From NCBI GenBank assembly GCA_020633625.1, contig JACKDJ010000019.1, forward strand, positions 30,754 to 94,753: DNA of 64,000 nt. The letters are read 5' to 3'. Both the position numbers and the translations under genes were made by a program. This DNA comes from Myxococcales bacterium (GTDB lineage Bacteria; Myxococcota_A; Bradymonadia; REDH01). Below, piece after piece: positions 17,447 through 25,636 of the stretch (the first letter of the stretch is position 1; each line of letters opens with the position of its first letter). Below the pieces are notes generated by a model that was given only the letters and a program-made list of their open reading frames with translations, searched no databases and had not been told where the DNA came from.

Positions 17447-18919
17447 CTACTCGTCGTCGTCCTCGTCCTCGTCGGTCGCGGCGGCGCGCCCACGGAGGTT
17501 GCCGATGCCGGCGATGCCAGCCGGCTTGGCGCCACCGCCGCGGCCTCCCGAAGGGTCGCCGGCCATGGCCTTCCAGTCGGCGTCGCCCTCGGTGTCTTCG
17601 GAGTCGGGGTCGCGCTTGCCCTGGAGGCGAGCGGACATGACGTTGAGGGAGTGCGCGAGGTCGGACATGTGGCTTCGCTCGTCGACCTCCCACATGTACT
17701 CGGACTTGCCGGCGATGACCTCTTGCACGCCCTTCGAGATGTCCTCGATCGGGAGCATGAAGGAGCGGATCGCGACCAGAACGCCGAGGATGCCGATGAG
17801 GGCGAGCGCGGCGCCGAGCGCCGGGACGACGGTCTGGAACGGTCCGAGCGGGAGGATAGCGCCGGAGACGGACGAGGTGACGATGAAGCCTGCAAGGACC
17901 TCGGTGCCGTCGTTGTTCTTCGAGAGCACCGACGACATCGCGACGTAGCTCGTTCCACCTGCCTCGAACTCGTAGACGACGCCCGAGCGCTGCAGCGCGA
18001 ACTGCGGGAATGTCGCCTCACCCTCGGGGTTGTGCAGTGTGGCAGCGGACAGGCCGGACAGGAGCTCGGGCCGAGAGGCGGCCGTGGTACCGGCATAGAC
18101 GACGGAGTCGCCGGCGCCCCGGAAGAAGTAGGCCACGTCGTGCCCGTAGAGCACCGCGCCGGCCTCTTCGGCCGCCGAGTCGGTGAGCTTGTACCCGACC
18201 ATGACGGTGCCCGCGAAGCGCTGGCGCCCGTTCTCCTCGACGAAGATCGGCGCGACACCCACCTGCGCGAGCTCGGGGACGGCGTCGTCGGCCTCGCGCC
18301 ACGCGATCGAGTCGTGCTGTGGGACACCGGCTTCGACGCGCCCGAAGACCGGGTACTGGCGGACCATGTTGGGCTTGGAGTCACCGAACCAGTCGTCCTT
18401 GTCGAAGCCGACGCGCGCGACGACGACTCCGTTCGGGTCGGTCACGAGGAGAAGGTCGGGCGCACGCGGAACGGCGAAACCCGGATCGCGCTCGCTGAGG
18501 AAGCGCGGCTCGTTCAGAGCGCGGAGCTCCTCGCGGGACGCCGTCCACGACTTGAGCGCCTCGAGGACGACCTCGTGCGCGGTGCGCGTGCAGGTCGTCG
18601 ACGGGACGCCGGGGATCTCGGTGCCGTCGGGCCCAACGGTCGGCGGGCCCGGCGTGCGCGCGGCACGCAGGGCCTCCTCCGTGAGCGGGCACGCGGCGCC
18701 CGCGACGACGGCCGCGTCGCTGGCGGCAGCGGTGGCCTCGTGGATCACCGAGTACTGCGCCACCGTGTTGGTAAGGCGCACGACTTCGGTGCTGGACTTG
18801 AGCTGCTGGACGGCCGTGTCTTCCAGGTCCCGCACTGCGGCGCCCGAGAGCGCCCAGGTCGTCCCGACCAGCGCGCCAATCACGACCAAGAGCAGGACGA
18901 TCAGCTTGACACGAAACAT
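17447..18919 (-). CDS. Orphan Cache/HAMP membrane sensor without output domain
   Basis: This 490-residue protein starts at ATG 18919 with AGGAG at good spacing. A first membrane helix (about 4-25, 'VKLIVLLLVVIGALVGTTW') is followed by a large periplasmic sensor region of about 340 residues with Cache-like features ('LLLVTDPNGVVVARVG', 'GTVMVGYKLTD', 'YVAMSSVL'). A second membrane helix lies at about 365-390. A HAMP-like segment follows ('PIEDISKGVQEVIAGKS', 'DLAHSLNVMSARLQGK'). The protein then ends in a disordered Gly/Ala and Asp/Glu tail. No kinase, cyclase or chemoreceptor domain is attached, so it must signal through a partner or act as a sensor subunit. No neighbour obviously supplies the output. 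Confidence 0.8.
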   Translation of the reverse strand: MFRVKLIVLLLVVIGALVGTTWALSGAAVRDLEDTAVQQLKSSTEVVRLTNTVAQYSVIHEATAAASDAAVVAGAACPLTEEALRAARTPGPPTVGPDGTEIPGVPSTTCTRTAHEVVLEALKSWTASREELRALNEPRFLSERDPGFAVPRAPDLLLVTDPNGVVVARVGFDKDDWFGDSKPNMVRQYPVFGRVEAGVPQHDSIAWREADDAVPELAQVGVAPIFVEENGRQRFAGTVMVGYKLTDSAAEEAGAVLYGHDVAYFFRGAGDSVVYAGTTAASRPELLSGLSAATLHNPEGEATFPQFALQRSGVVYEFEAGGTSYVAMSSVLSKNNDGTEVLAGFIVTSSVSGAILPLGPFQTVVPALGAALALIGILGVLVAIRSFMLPIEDISKGVQEVIAGKSEYMWEVDERSHMSDLAHSLNVMSARLQGKRDPDSEDTEGDADWKAMAGDPSGGRGGGAKPAGIAGIGNLRGRAAATDEDEDDDE

Positions 18920-19159
18920 CGGACTCCTCGTCGATGTGAGAACGGCACGGCTCCGAGCGGCCACCGCGCAAGTCTTCCTTTGGCGCCGTCCCTACGTCAG
19001 CGCCATCGGAGCGTCAACCGCGGCGAGGTTCCGCGTGCGTTCGATTCGCCCCATTTCGCACACGCTCGACCGCTCGAAAGCCGCGACACCCGCCAAGGGC
19101 GCACAAGACCGGCCGCGCGACGAACGTCCGCGGCGGCACCCGCCGCGAACGACCCGTCA

Positions 19160-19543
19160 TCAGTACGACTTGGGCATCTTCTCGATGTCGACCGTGTCGA
19201 TCGCGTAGCGGATCAGCGCCGAGCGGTTCGCCTTCGGGTGCCCCGCCGCCTTGAGCGCCGCGACGAGCTCGTCGATCTTGTCGATGTCTTCGTTGTACAG
19301 CGAGATGCTGATGATCTTGTAGTGCGTCGGCGTCGACTTCTTCGCGCGCCGGCGCGGCGGCGCGCGCCGGGGCGAGCCCGCCGGCTTCCCCTGCGGTACT
19401 ACCGTCGCCGGGCGGCCCTCTGCGGTGCGAGGCAGGTCCGTGACGAAGAACGTCGTGGCGAGGACCTCGTCCTCGGCCGAAAGAGGGTCTCGACCCATCA
19501 CGGGGCCGAGGTCCTCGGACTCAAGCTCGGGCTTCTTCGCCAT
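19160..19543 (-). CDS. Ribbon-helix-helix-like protein partner of ParA
   Basis: This 127-residue protein has a disordered, charged N-terminus (1-75, with Pro/Arg/Lys runs). The C-terminal domain 'ISISLYNEDIDKIDELVAAL' then 'HPKANRSALIRYAIDTV' has the ribbon-helix-helix pattern of CopG/ParG-type DNA binders. Its ATG at 19543 lies 23 bases inside the 3' end of the parA gene, so the two are tightly coupled. The ParA-plus-RHH arrangement resembles type Ib partition pairs, with the RHH protein as centromere binder or regulator. The 240-base stretch downstream (18920-19159) shows no feature I can name. Confidence 0.72.
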   Translation of the reverse strand: MAKKPELESEDLGPVMGRDPLSAEDEVLATTFFVTDLPRTAEGRPATVVPQGKPAGSPRRAPPRRRAKKSTPTHYKIISISLYNEDIDKIDELVAALKAAGHPKANRSALIRYAIDTVDIEKMPKSY

Positions 19544-20525
19544 GCCGCTGCCGCGCTCCGTTCTCTGTGCGCTCCAGGACCCACCGCACGACCCGACGAT
19601 AGTCCGCGGCACCCCGGGAGTCGGGTGCGTACTGGAAAATCGTCTGCCCGTGGGACGGCGCCTCTTTGAGCCGCGTGTTGACCCGAATCGGCGGCAACAC
19701 CCGGTCGCCGAAGTGGCTCTCGAGCGTCTTCACCGACTCGTCGCTGATCCGGTTGCGCTGGTCATAGAACGTCGGCAGCACCCCGAGCACGCGCACCGGG
19801 TGCAGCAGCAGCTCGTTGACGTGCTTCACGGTCTTGAGAATCTGGCGCACGCCGACCAGCGACAGGAAGTCGCAGGAGACTGGAACCAGAAGCTCATCCG
19901 CGTACGTCAACGCGTTCATGTTCAAGACCGAGAGGCTCGGACCGCAGTCCAGGATCACGTAGTCGTACTGCGTAGCTGAAGCCAGCCGGGACCGCAAAAT
20001 CCGATCCCGACCCTCATTCATTCGGGCGAGGTAGATCTCCGCGCTTGCCAGCGTCGAGCTGCTCGTGATCACGTGCAGGTGCTCCGTCAGCGGGACCGCC
20101 ACTCGCGCCGGCTCCGCCTCCTCGACAAGCACGTGGTACAGCGTCTTCTCGCCGCGAACCCCGAGGCTCACCGCGACGTGTCCCTGCGCGTCCGTGTCGA
20201 TCAGCAGCACCCGCCTGCCGGCGTCCGCCAGCCCGGCCGCCAGGTTCACGGCCGTCGTCGTCTTCCCCGTCCCTCCCTTCTGGTTCAGCACCGCGATGCG
20301 GACCGGACCCCGAGCTGACGCTCGCTCCGCCGAACGCGCGGGCTCCAGGACCGACGCCCGGCACGCCTGAGAGCAGACCCGGTACGACTCCGAGCGCACC
20401 GCCACCTGCTGAAACGCATAGCGAAGCTCGAACGGCGTCCCGCACGCGTCGCAGCGCACTTCCGAGGTGGCGGCCGCCGCCGGCATGAAGTGGATCGAAC
20501 CCGACACTGGCCGGTCAGCGCTCAT
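19521..20525 (-). CDS. ParA-family ATPase with N-terminal zinc finger
   Basis: This protein is about 334 residues from ATG 20525 (GGAG at seven-base spacing); GTG at 20555 with AGGAG is a possible earlier start. Residues 20-60 contain C25-x2-C28 and C51-x3-C55, a probable zinc finger not found in classical ParA. From 76 onward is a deviant Walker ATPase: 'NQKGGTGKTTTAVNLAAGLA' (81-100), 'LLIDTDAQGHVAVSLG' and 'YVILDCGPSLSVLN'. The final 30 residues are basic. ParA proteins position plasmids, chromosomes or protein cargos on the nucleoid. The partner gene is an overlapping RHH protein, not ParB. No parS-like repeat was seen nearby, so the cargo is unknown. Confidence 0.85.
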   Translation of the reverse strand: MSADRPVSGSIHFMPAAAATSEVRCDACGTPFELRYAFQQVAVRSESYRVCSQACRASVLEPARSAERASARGPVRIAVLNQKGGTGKTTTAVNLAAGLADAGRRVLLIDTDAQGHVAVSLGVRGEKTLYHVLVEEAEPARVAVPLTEHLHVITSSSTLASAEIYLARMNEGRDRILRSRLASATQYDYVILDCGPSLSVLNMNALTYADELLVPVSCDFLSLVGVRQILKTVKHVNELLLHPVRVLGVLPTFYDQRNRISDESVKTLESHFGDRVLPPIRVNTRLKEAPSHGQTIFQYAPDSRGAADYRRVVRWVLERTENGARQRHGEEARA

Positions 20526-20635
20526 TCGGACACTCCGCACGACAGGGGCCGGCACGCTATCGCTCCTCGTGGATCCCCGTCAACGCCGATCGCTGCGGTT
20601 CGACGCGTCGCGCGAAGCGGCGCGGACGGCCCGCC

Positions 20636-21433
20636 CTACTCTACCGGCTCCCCGAGCAGCGTCTCCGGGTCGACGGCGACTCCGTCACGGCCGAGTTGGA
20701 AGTGCAGATGCGGTCCGGTCGAACGGCCCGTCGAGCCGACCTGCCCGATCACCTGCCCCTGGGTCACCTGCTGCCCCGGCCGGACGCGGACCGCCGAGAG
20801 ATGAAAGTACTGGCTCCGCCATCCGCCCGCGTGGTCGATCACAACGCAGTTTCCGGTGCCACGGTCGCAGTATCCGCCCAACACGACCGTCCCGCTCGCC
20901 GTCGCCATGACGTCGGTCCCGGTCGTTGCGCCGAAGTCGAGCCCACGATGCATCCGCCCCGCCTCGCCCGTGATCGGGTCAATTCGCGGCCCGAACCGGC
21001 TCGTCACGCGCGGCTGTGCCACCGGGACCGCCCAGACCTCGCCGACGCCTCGGCGCGCCGACCGTGGAGCTGCCGCCGCGGTCGATGATGCCGCGGCCTG
21101 TTCGTCGACGCGTGCGGTGCGCTGCAGAACGCGGCCACTCTCCGCGGACCGCGCGACCTCCCCTTCGGGCGCCGCCGTCGTCACGCCGCCGCCGGCCCCG
21201 CCGCGGCTCAGGGTGCGCGAAGCCGTCGGGTCGAGCTCCAGCAGGCGCAGAGAGGCAGACGCCAGCGCGAGCGACACCACCGCGGACGCCTCGTCGAACG
21301 CCGAGTCGGCCGCGCTAGGCTCGGTCCCCGCGACGAGCCGCGACGGGTGAATCCACGCACCAACCGTCGCACATCCGCTCACGAGGGATGCCGCGGCCAG
21401 CAAGACTCCAAGCTGCCGATGAACACTGCGCAT
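20636..21433 (-). CDS. M23 (LytM) peptidase lipoprotein
   Basis: This 265-residue protein from ATG 21433 has a lipoprotein signal 'LGVLLAAASLVSGC'. A low-complexity linker follows, with a LytM/M23 domain from about 145. Zinc-ligand motifs are intact: 'MHRGLDFGA' (HxxxD) and 'TGPHLHFQLG' (HxH). It is therefore probably an active peptidoglycan endopeptidase anchored to a membrane. 'VTSRFGPRIDPITGEAGRMH' is the usual domain entry. It ends 80 bases before the parA start, in the same orientation. Confidence 0.9.
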   Translation of the reverse strand: MRSVHRQLGVLLAAASLVSGCATVGAWIHPSRLVAGTEPSAADSAFDEASAVVSLALASASLRLLELDPTASRTLSRGGAGGGVTTAAPEGEVARSAESGRVLQRTARVDEQAAASSTAAAAPRSARRGVGEVWAVPVAQPRVTSRFGPRIDPITGEAGRMHRGLDFGATTGTDVMATASGTVVLGGYCDRGTGNCVVIDHAGGWRSQYFHLSAVRVRPGQQVTQGQVIGQVGSTGRSTGPHLHFQLGRDGVAVDPETLLGEPVE

Positions 21434-21539
21434 CCGGCGACCATACCCCGCCGACGCCACGCGGCAACTTTCCCACACCCCCCCACAAACGGGCCCGACC
21501 GCCGTCCTCGCTCGGCAGACGCCGTTGGCCCGACCCAAC

Positions 21540-21722
21540 CTACGCGGAGCCCCCGGCGCGCTCCGCGCGCGCTTTCGTGACGCCGGCCTTCAGCCCCTCG
21601 GCCAGGCCCTGGATCAGGGCGCCGAGCGCCGCGGCCATCAGCGCCCGCCCGACGCTCCGCGCCGCAACTCGGAGGGCCTCCTTCAAGACTACCAGCAGGA
21701 ACCTCAGCACGACTCCAAGCAT
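21540..21722 (-). CDS. Small hydrophobic protein (60 aa)
   Basis: The ATG at 21722 is preceded by a near-perfect AGGAGG five bases upstream. The product has a hydrophobic start ('MLGVVLRFLLVVLKEALRVA') and a second amphipathic or hydrophobic stretch ('ALMAAALGALIQGLAEGL'), with a basic tail. Third codon positions are G/C-rich as in neighbouring genes. No family recognised. It could be a small membrane peptide; it is read in the same direction as the M23 gene, 106 bases upstream of it. Confidence 0.5.
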   Translation of the reverse strand: MLGVVLRFLLVVLKEALRVAARSVGRALMAAALGALIQGLAEGLKAGVTKARAERAGGSA

Positions 21723-21819
21723 CGCGGCCTCCTCGTGAGCGCGGTTCACGGTGCATGCTCACTAACGTGTTGGGCAGCCGGCGTGAAGCGTGGCAGCATC
21801 GTCGGCGCCACGAGGAACC

Positions 21820-22623
21820 GTGAAGCTCATTCGTCTCGCAGTCGCCGCCGCCATCCTCGCCCTCGCGCCAGCTGTGGCCGAGGCGCAGGCGCGGTTCGCC
21901 GTTGCGGTCGACGTCGGCGCCGCCGCGCCACTGTCGACCTCTGCGCAGCGCGTGGTCTCCTTCGCCCCGGCCGCGTCGACCTCGAGCGGCGACGCGAACG
22001 TCCCGCTGCTGTCGGACCGTCGAAACGACATCGGCTTCCGGTTCGCGGCTACCGCGATCATCTCCTCGCTCGAGGTCCGCTACGACTTCGCGCGGCTCGG
22101 CTGGCGCGGCGCCCGGGTTCGGTGTCGAGGTGAGGAACCGGCGACCCAGGCTCCGGATGGCGAGATCGAAGACGCCGACGTCGCGTACGATTGCTCGGTC
22201 CCGAACGAGGTCGTTCGGTACGCCGGAGAGGACGAGACCGCCCTCCAGATGCACGCTCTCGACGTCGCCCTGCGGTTCTACATGCGGCGTCGCCCTGCCG
22301 TGACCAGCGGTCGCGACCTGACCCGTCTGTACGCGCTCGTCGGCCCCGGGCTCGTGCTCACGCGCGCCGAGGACCCCGAGCTCGGCCCGCGGCTACGACC
22401 CGGAGTCCGGCTCTCGCTTGGCGGTGGCGCCGAGGTTCCCGTCGACCGTCGCGTGGCGCTGACGTTCGGCGTCCGCTACATGCCGGCCATCGTCGCGGGT
22501 GCCGCGAGCACGTCGGCACGGGCGAACCGCGCCGTCGCGGCGGACCGCGGCGTGGTCGCAGCGCTGTTCGACGTGTCGCACACCGTCACGGTGGCGGCAG
22601 GCGTTCGTGTCGACTTTCGGTAA
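21820..22623 (+). CDS. Predicted outer-membrane beta-barrel protein
   Basis: This 267-residue protein from GTG 21820 has GAGGA at five-base spacing; this start gives a clean signal peptide ('VKLIRLAVAAAILALA', cleavage AEA-QA), whereas an in-frame ATG 30 bases upstream does not. The rest is rich in alternating beta-strands ('RFAVAVDVGAAAPL', 'LEVRYDFARLGW', 'RLYALVGPGLVLTR', 'LSLGGGAEVPVDRR', 'FGVRYMPAI') and ends in a strand 'VAAGVRVDFR', as in OmpA/OmpW-like small barrels. No specific family recognised. The alkyltransferase-like gene follows after 19 bases. Confidence 0.72.
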   Translation: MKLIRLAVAAAILALAPAVAEAQARFAVAVDVGAAAPLSTSAQRVVSFAPAASTSSGDANVPLLSDRRNDIGFRFAATAIISSLEVRYDFARLGWRGARVRCRGEEPATQAPDGEIEDADVAYDCSVPNEVVRYAGEDETALQMHALDVALRFYMRRRPAVTSGRDLTRLYALVGPGLVLTRAEDPELGPRLRPGVRLSLGGGAEVPVDRRVALTFGVRYMPAIVAGAASTSARANRAVAADRGVVAALFDVSHTVTVAAGVRVDFR

Positions 22624-22642
22624 ACCGACTGGGGGCCGCCCG

Positions 22643-23035
22643 ATGAACGAGTTCGCGCGCCGTGCAATCGAGATTGTAGAGTCGATCCCGCGAGGTCGCG
22701 TCACGTCCTACGGGGTCGTCGCCACGCTCGCGGGCTCTCCGCGTGCCGCGCGCGCCGTCGGTTCCGCGCTCCGCACCGGGTCGGGCCCCGCAACGCCCTG
22801 GCACCGGGTCGTCAGCGCGCAGCTCACGATCGTGTTCAAGGGCGACATCGAGCGTGCTGCGCAGCAGCGCGCGCTACTTCTCGCCGAGGGCGTCGCGGTC
22901 GACGCGACGGGTCGAATCGAGCGTGCCTACGCGTGGGGCCCAGATGACGCCGAGATCTGCCTCGGTCCGCTCCCGCCGTCCGTCGAGATGGGTTTCTCGG
23001 ACACCCGCCTCAGGGGACGGCGCCGACCGCGATGA
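22643..23035 (+). CDS. Alkyltransferase-like (ATL) DNA-binding protein
   Basis: This 130-residue protein has the fold of the O6-alkylguanine-DNA methyltransferase C-terminal domain: 'EIVESIPRGRVTSYGVVATL' (11-30), the Arg-bearing recognition helix 'ARAVGSALR' and the active-site loop. The loop reads P-W-H-R-V (52-56) instead of P-C-H-R-V, so the acceptor cysteine is replaced by tryptophan. That defines ATL proteins, which bind O6-alkylguanine and hand the lesion to nucleotide excision repair rather than repairing it directly. The 3' end overlaps the convergent membrane-protein gene by 26 bases. Confidence 0.88.
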   Translation: MNEFARRAIEIVESIPRGRVTSYGVVATLAGSPRAARAVGSALRTGSGPATPWHRVVSAQLTIVFKGDIERAAQQRALLLAEGVAVDATGRIERAYAWGPDDAEICLGPLPPSVEMGFSDTRLRGRRRPR

Positions 23036-24557
23036 GCGTTACTCCGTCGGCGGTCACGCGCCACACGTCGGGGCCAGTCGCCGCCACGAAGTCCGCGAGC
23101 GACGTGTAGAACTCCGGCAGCGTGTCGTCGTAGACCAGCACCGCAAGCCGCGCGGCGCTCGGGTCGACGAGCCTACAGTCCGCGCCTATCAGCCCGAGCT
23201 GTCGGTAGCGGTCGAGCACGGGGCGCAGTTCCCAGGAGCCCGATAGCACTGCGAAGTCGCACACCTCCCCGCGCAGCGCCTCGCCGATCTCCGGTGGGAC
23301 CGGTGCATGTGCGCTGCGCGAGTACCCCGCGTCGACCGCCCCGGACACACCGCCGATTGCGGCAGAGAAGAACGCCTCGTACCTGCCCGCGACCGGTCTG
23401 ACCTCGCTCGCCGCGACGGCGGCGAGCGCGACGAGCGCGACGCCCGCCACGGCCGGCCCGCGCGGCAACCGACTGCAGATCGCTGCGCGAGCCCCCTCGA
23501 GCCCAACGCCTGCCGACAGCGCGAGCGGGAGCGCCCCGAGCGCCCAGAGGTCGACGCCGCCGTGGTACGCCGAGCGAAGCGCGACCGGGAGCGCCCACGC
23601 AAGGGCGACGATCGTTCCCCAGACCTGACGCGCGTCGGCCGGTCGACGGCTGCCGACCCCGCCGACGGCTGCGACCGCCCCCCCAACCGCGACGATCACC
23701 ACCGCGACTGGCGCCGAGATCGCCCACATCACCGGCGGAGACAGCGCCGGGATGCGCGCGGCGCCGTAGAAGCGCCCGGCGAAGAGCAGCGGCTCTCCCC
23801 GGCGCTCCAGCCAGACTCCGAGCAGCCGACCAAGCCGTTCGAACGTGTGGGCGTGCAGGTACGGCGCGGCTGCGATCAGCGCCCCTGCCCACAGCGCGGG
23901 CATCAACAGGGTCGCCAGCGGGACGGCGCGAATGCGCACATGCCCGGCCGTCGGGCGGCGACCTGCATCGACTACGACCAGGTACGCGACGCCGACAGCG
24001 GCGAGCCACGCGTACAGCGACGTCGACCACGCCGCGCCTCCAACGGCAGCGAGCAGCGGCAGCCACCGCGCGTCGTCGCGCGACGCGAGCGCGACCGCCA
24101 CCAGCGAAGACACCGCCGCCAGCGCGAAAATCGTCGGCGTCGTCGTCGTCGCCGCCGCCACGAACCGCGGCAGCGCGAGCAACGCGCATGCGGCGAAGAA
24201 GCCCGCGCCTGCGCCCCAGAAGCGGTGACCAATCGACGCCACCGACGCGGCCGTGACACCCGCCGCGACCACGCCGAGAACGCGGAGCGCCAGCAGCGAT
24301 GGAAACGGAAGCAGCGACGCGACCCATGGGACGAACGGCAGAACCCCCTCGGGATCCGCGAACGCGGCCCGCATCGCCGCGACGTCGCCCCCGGCTCGCC
24401 ACACGTCGAACCGGGCGACCGCGTCGAGGAGCCACAGCGACGAGAGGCTGAGGCCACGAAACGGGTGCGCAGCCGACGCCACCGACACGAGCGCGAACGC
24501 AGCTGTGCACACGGCGACGCGCGACGAGGCGTATGCCCGGAGTCCTGCGGCGCTCAC
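23010..24557 (-). CDS. Polytopic membrane protein, glycosyltransferase-39-like
   Basis: This 515-residue protein has about ten predicted transmembrane helices distributed through residues 15-390. A C-terminal soluble domain of about 110 residues follows. The pattern (hydrophobic bundle, large loop after the first helix containing 'DVWRAGGDVAAMR', periplasmic tail) resembles lipid-linked-sugar glycosyltransferases of the PMT/ArnT type. I do not see the diagnostic Asp-Asp/Glu pair with certainty. It is coupled by an ATGA overlap to the upstream anchored protein (24554-25624). Confidence 0.6.
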   Translation of the reverse strand: MSAAGLRAYASSRVAVCTAAFALVSVASAAHPFRGLSLSSLWLLDAVARFDVWRAGGDVAAMRAAFADPEGVLPFVPWVASLLPFPSLLALRVLGVVAAGVTAASVASIGHRFWGAGAGFFAACALLALPRFVAAATTTTPTIFALAAVSSLVAVALASRDDARWLPLLAAVGGAAWSTSLYAWLAAVGVAYLVVVDAGRRPTAGHVRIRAVPLATLLMPALWAGALIAAAPYLHAHTFERLGRLLGVWLERRGEPLLFAGRFYGAARIPALSPPVMWAISAPVAVVIVAVGGAVAAVGGVGSRRPADARQVWGTIVALAWALPVALRSAYHGGVDLWALGALPLALSAGVGLEGARAAICSRLPRGPAVAGVALVALAAVAASEVRPVAGRYEAFFSAAIGGVSGAVDAGYSRSAHAPVPPEIGEALRGEVCDFAVLSGSWELRPVLDRYRQLGLIGADCRLVDPSAARLAVLVYDDTLPEFYTSLADFVAATGPDVWRVTADGVTLIAVGAVP

Positions 24558-25624
24558 GGGGGCGCCGTCGTGTGACGGGGGCGAGGACGCGGCGCCGCTC
24601 GCACAGAGCCGGTGAAGCAGAAGTGCCGCTGCGCGACGACGTCGCCGTGCACGACGATCTCGAGAGGCACGGCACGCGGCGGGGTCTCCTCGGTCGCTTC
24701 CGCGAGCGGCGTTCGCTCATCATTCGCGGCCTGGTCGGGCTCGGCCAGCGCGCTCGGCTCCGAGTCCCCTTCTGGCTCGCCTGCGTCGCGCTGAGGCGCG
24801 GCGTCAACGTGCGGCCGGTCGACACCCTCGGTCCGCTCGTCGCTTTCGCCTCGTTCGACGGGCGGCTCGACTTCGCGCTCGGCCTCCCGGACCGAGACAC
24901 GGAAGCTGATGAATCCTGCCCGCTGCGCGTGGCTGCGCGTCGCGACGACCTGACCGTCGACCAAGACGTCGTAGCGGACGTCGCCCTCGACGTCCGACGC
25001 GACGCCGACGTCAGCGATCGCTGCGCGGGCTGCGAGGTTCCCCTGCGGTACCGCCGGAAACAGGATGTGCAGGTCGCTGTCGGCGATCGGGTGCGCCCAG
25101 ATGCACGACTCGGCGCGACCGCTGATCGTGACATCCGCGACCCCGACCGTGTTCCACGTGTCCGGCCCGCAGTACCACCGACCGAACACCCAGCGGTCGC
25201 ACTCGCGCAGCTCACCCGCGGTCGACTCCACCCACACCCGCGCCCCGCGCACCGCGTCGGCCAGGTCAAACGGCGTCGGGCGCGCCTCGGCGCGTCCGGC
25301 GGGTTGCCACAGCGACCAGCCGTCGTGCTCGCCGCTCGCCTCCCAGGCGTCGAGAGGCTGCGGCGAGAACCCCCGGGTCCACACGGGGCCGCGGGCGGGC
25401 TCGCGAGTCCACGGCGGCTCGAACCGGGTCCCGGTCCGCGCGACAGCGGACGCGACCCCGTCCGGGTGGAACATCCGGATCGCAGGCAGCGTCGGCTCCG
25501 CCAAAGGTGGCGGCGCAGGCGGGGCCGGAGCCGAACGACCGCCCGAGCCGACCGCGACCACCCCGACCACCGCAGCGACAGCGACGACCGACGCGGGCCA
25601 AAGCGGCGGGGGCGTGGCGATCAT
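24554..25624 (-). CDS. Unrecognised membrane-anchored periplasmic protein
   Basis: This 356-residue protein has an N-terminal hydrophobic helix (about 9-27, 'PASVVAVAAVVGVVAVG') without an obvious cleavage site, then a Pro-rich stretch. A folded part (about 45-235) contains two Cys and many Trp ('CDRWVFGRWYCGPDTW', 'CIWAHPIADSDLHILFP'). A Glu/Asp/Ala-rich low-complexity segment (about 250-320) and a C-terminal Arg/Pro tail follow. I recognise no domain. Co-transcription with the adjacent glycosyltransferase-like gene (ATGA overlap) suggests a shared envelope-glycan role, which is inference only. Confidence 0.6.
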   Translation of the reverse strand: MIATPPPLWPASVVAVAAVVGVVAVGSGGRSAPAPPAPPPLAEPTLPAIRMFHPDGVASAVARTGTRFEPPWTREPARGPVWTRGFSPQPLDAWEASGEHDGWSLWQPAGRAEARPTPFDLADAVRGARVWVESTAGELRECDRWVFGRWYCGPDTWNTVGVADVTISGRAESCIWAHPIADSDLHILFPAVPQGNLAARAAIADVGVASDVEGDVRYDVLVDGQVVATRSHAQRAGFISFRVSVREAEREVEPPVERGESDERTEGVDRPHVDAAPQRDAGEPEGDSEPSALAEPDQAANDERTPLAEATEETPPRAVPLEIVVHGDVVAQRHFCFTGSVRAAPRPRPRHTTAPP

Positions 25625-25636
25625 CGCGGCCTCAGG

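Noticed and set aside
19025..19060. GTTCGATTC resembling a tRNA T-loop
   Set aside because: Flanking bases do not pair as a T stem and no acceptor or anticodon arm is present.
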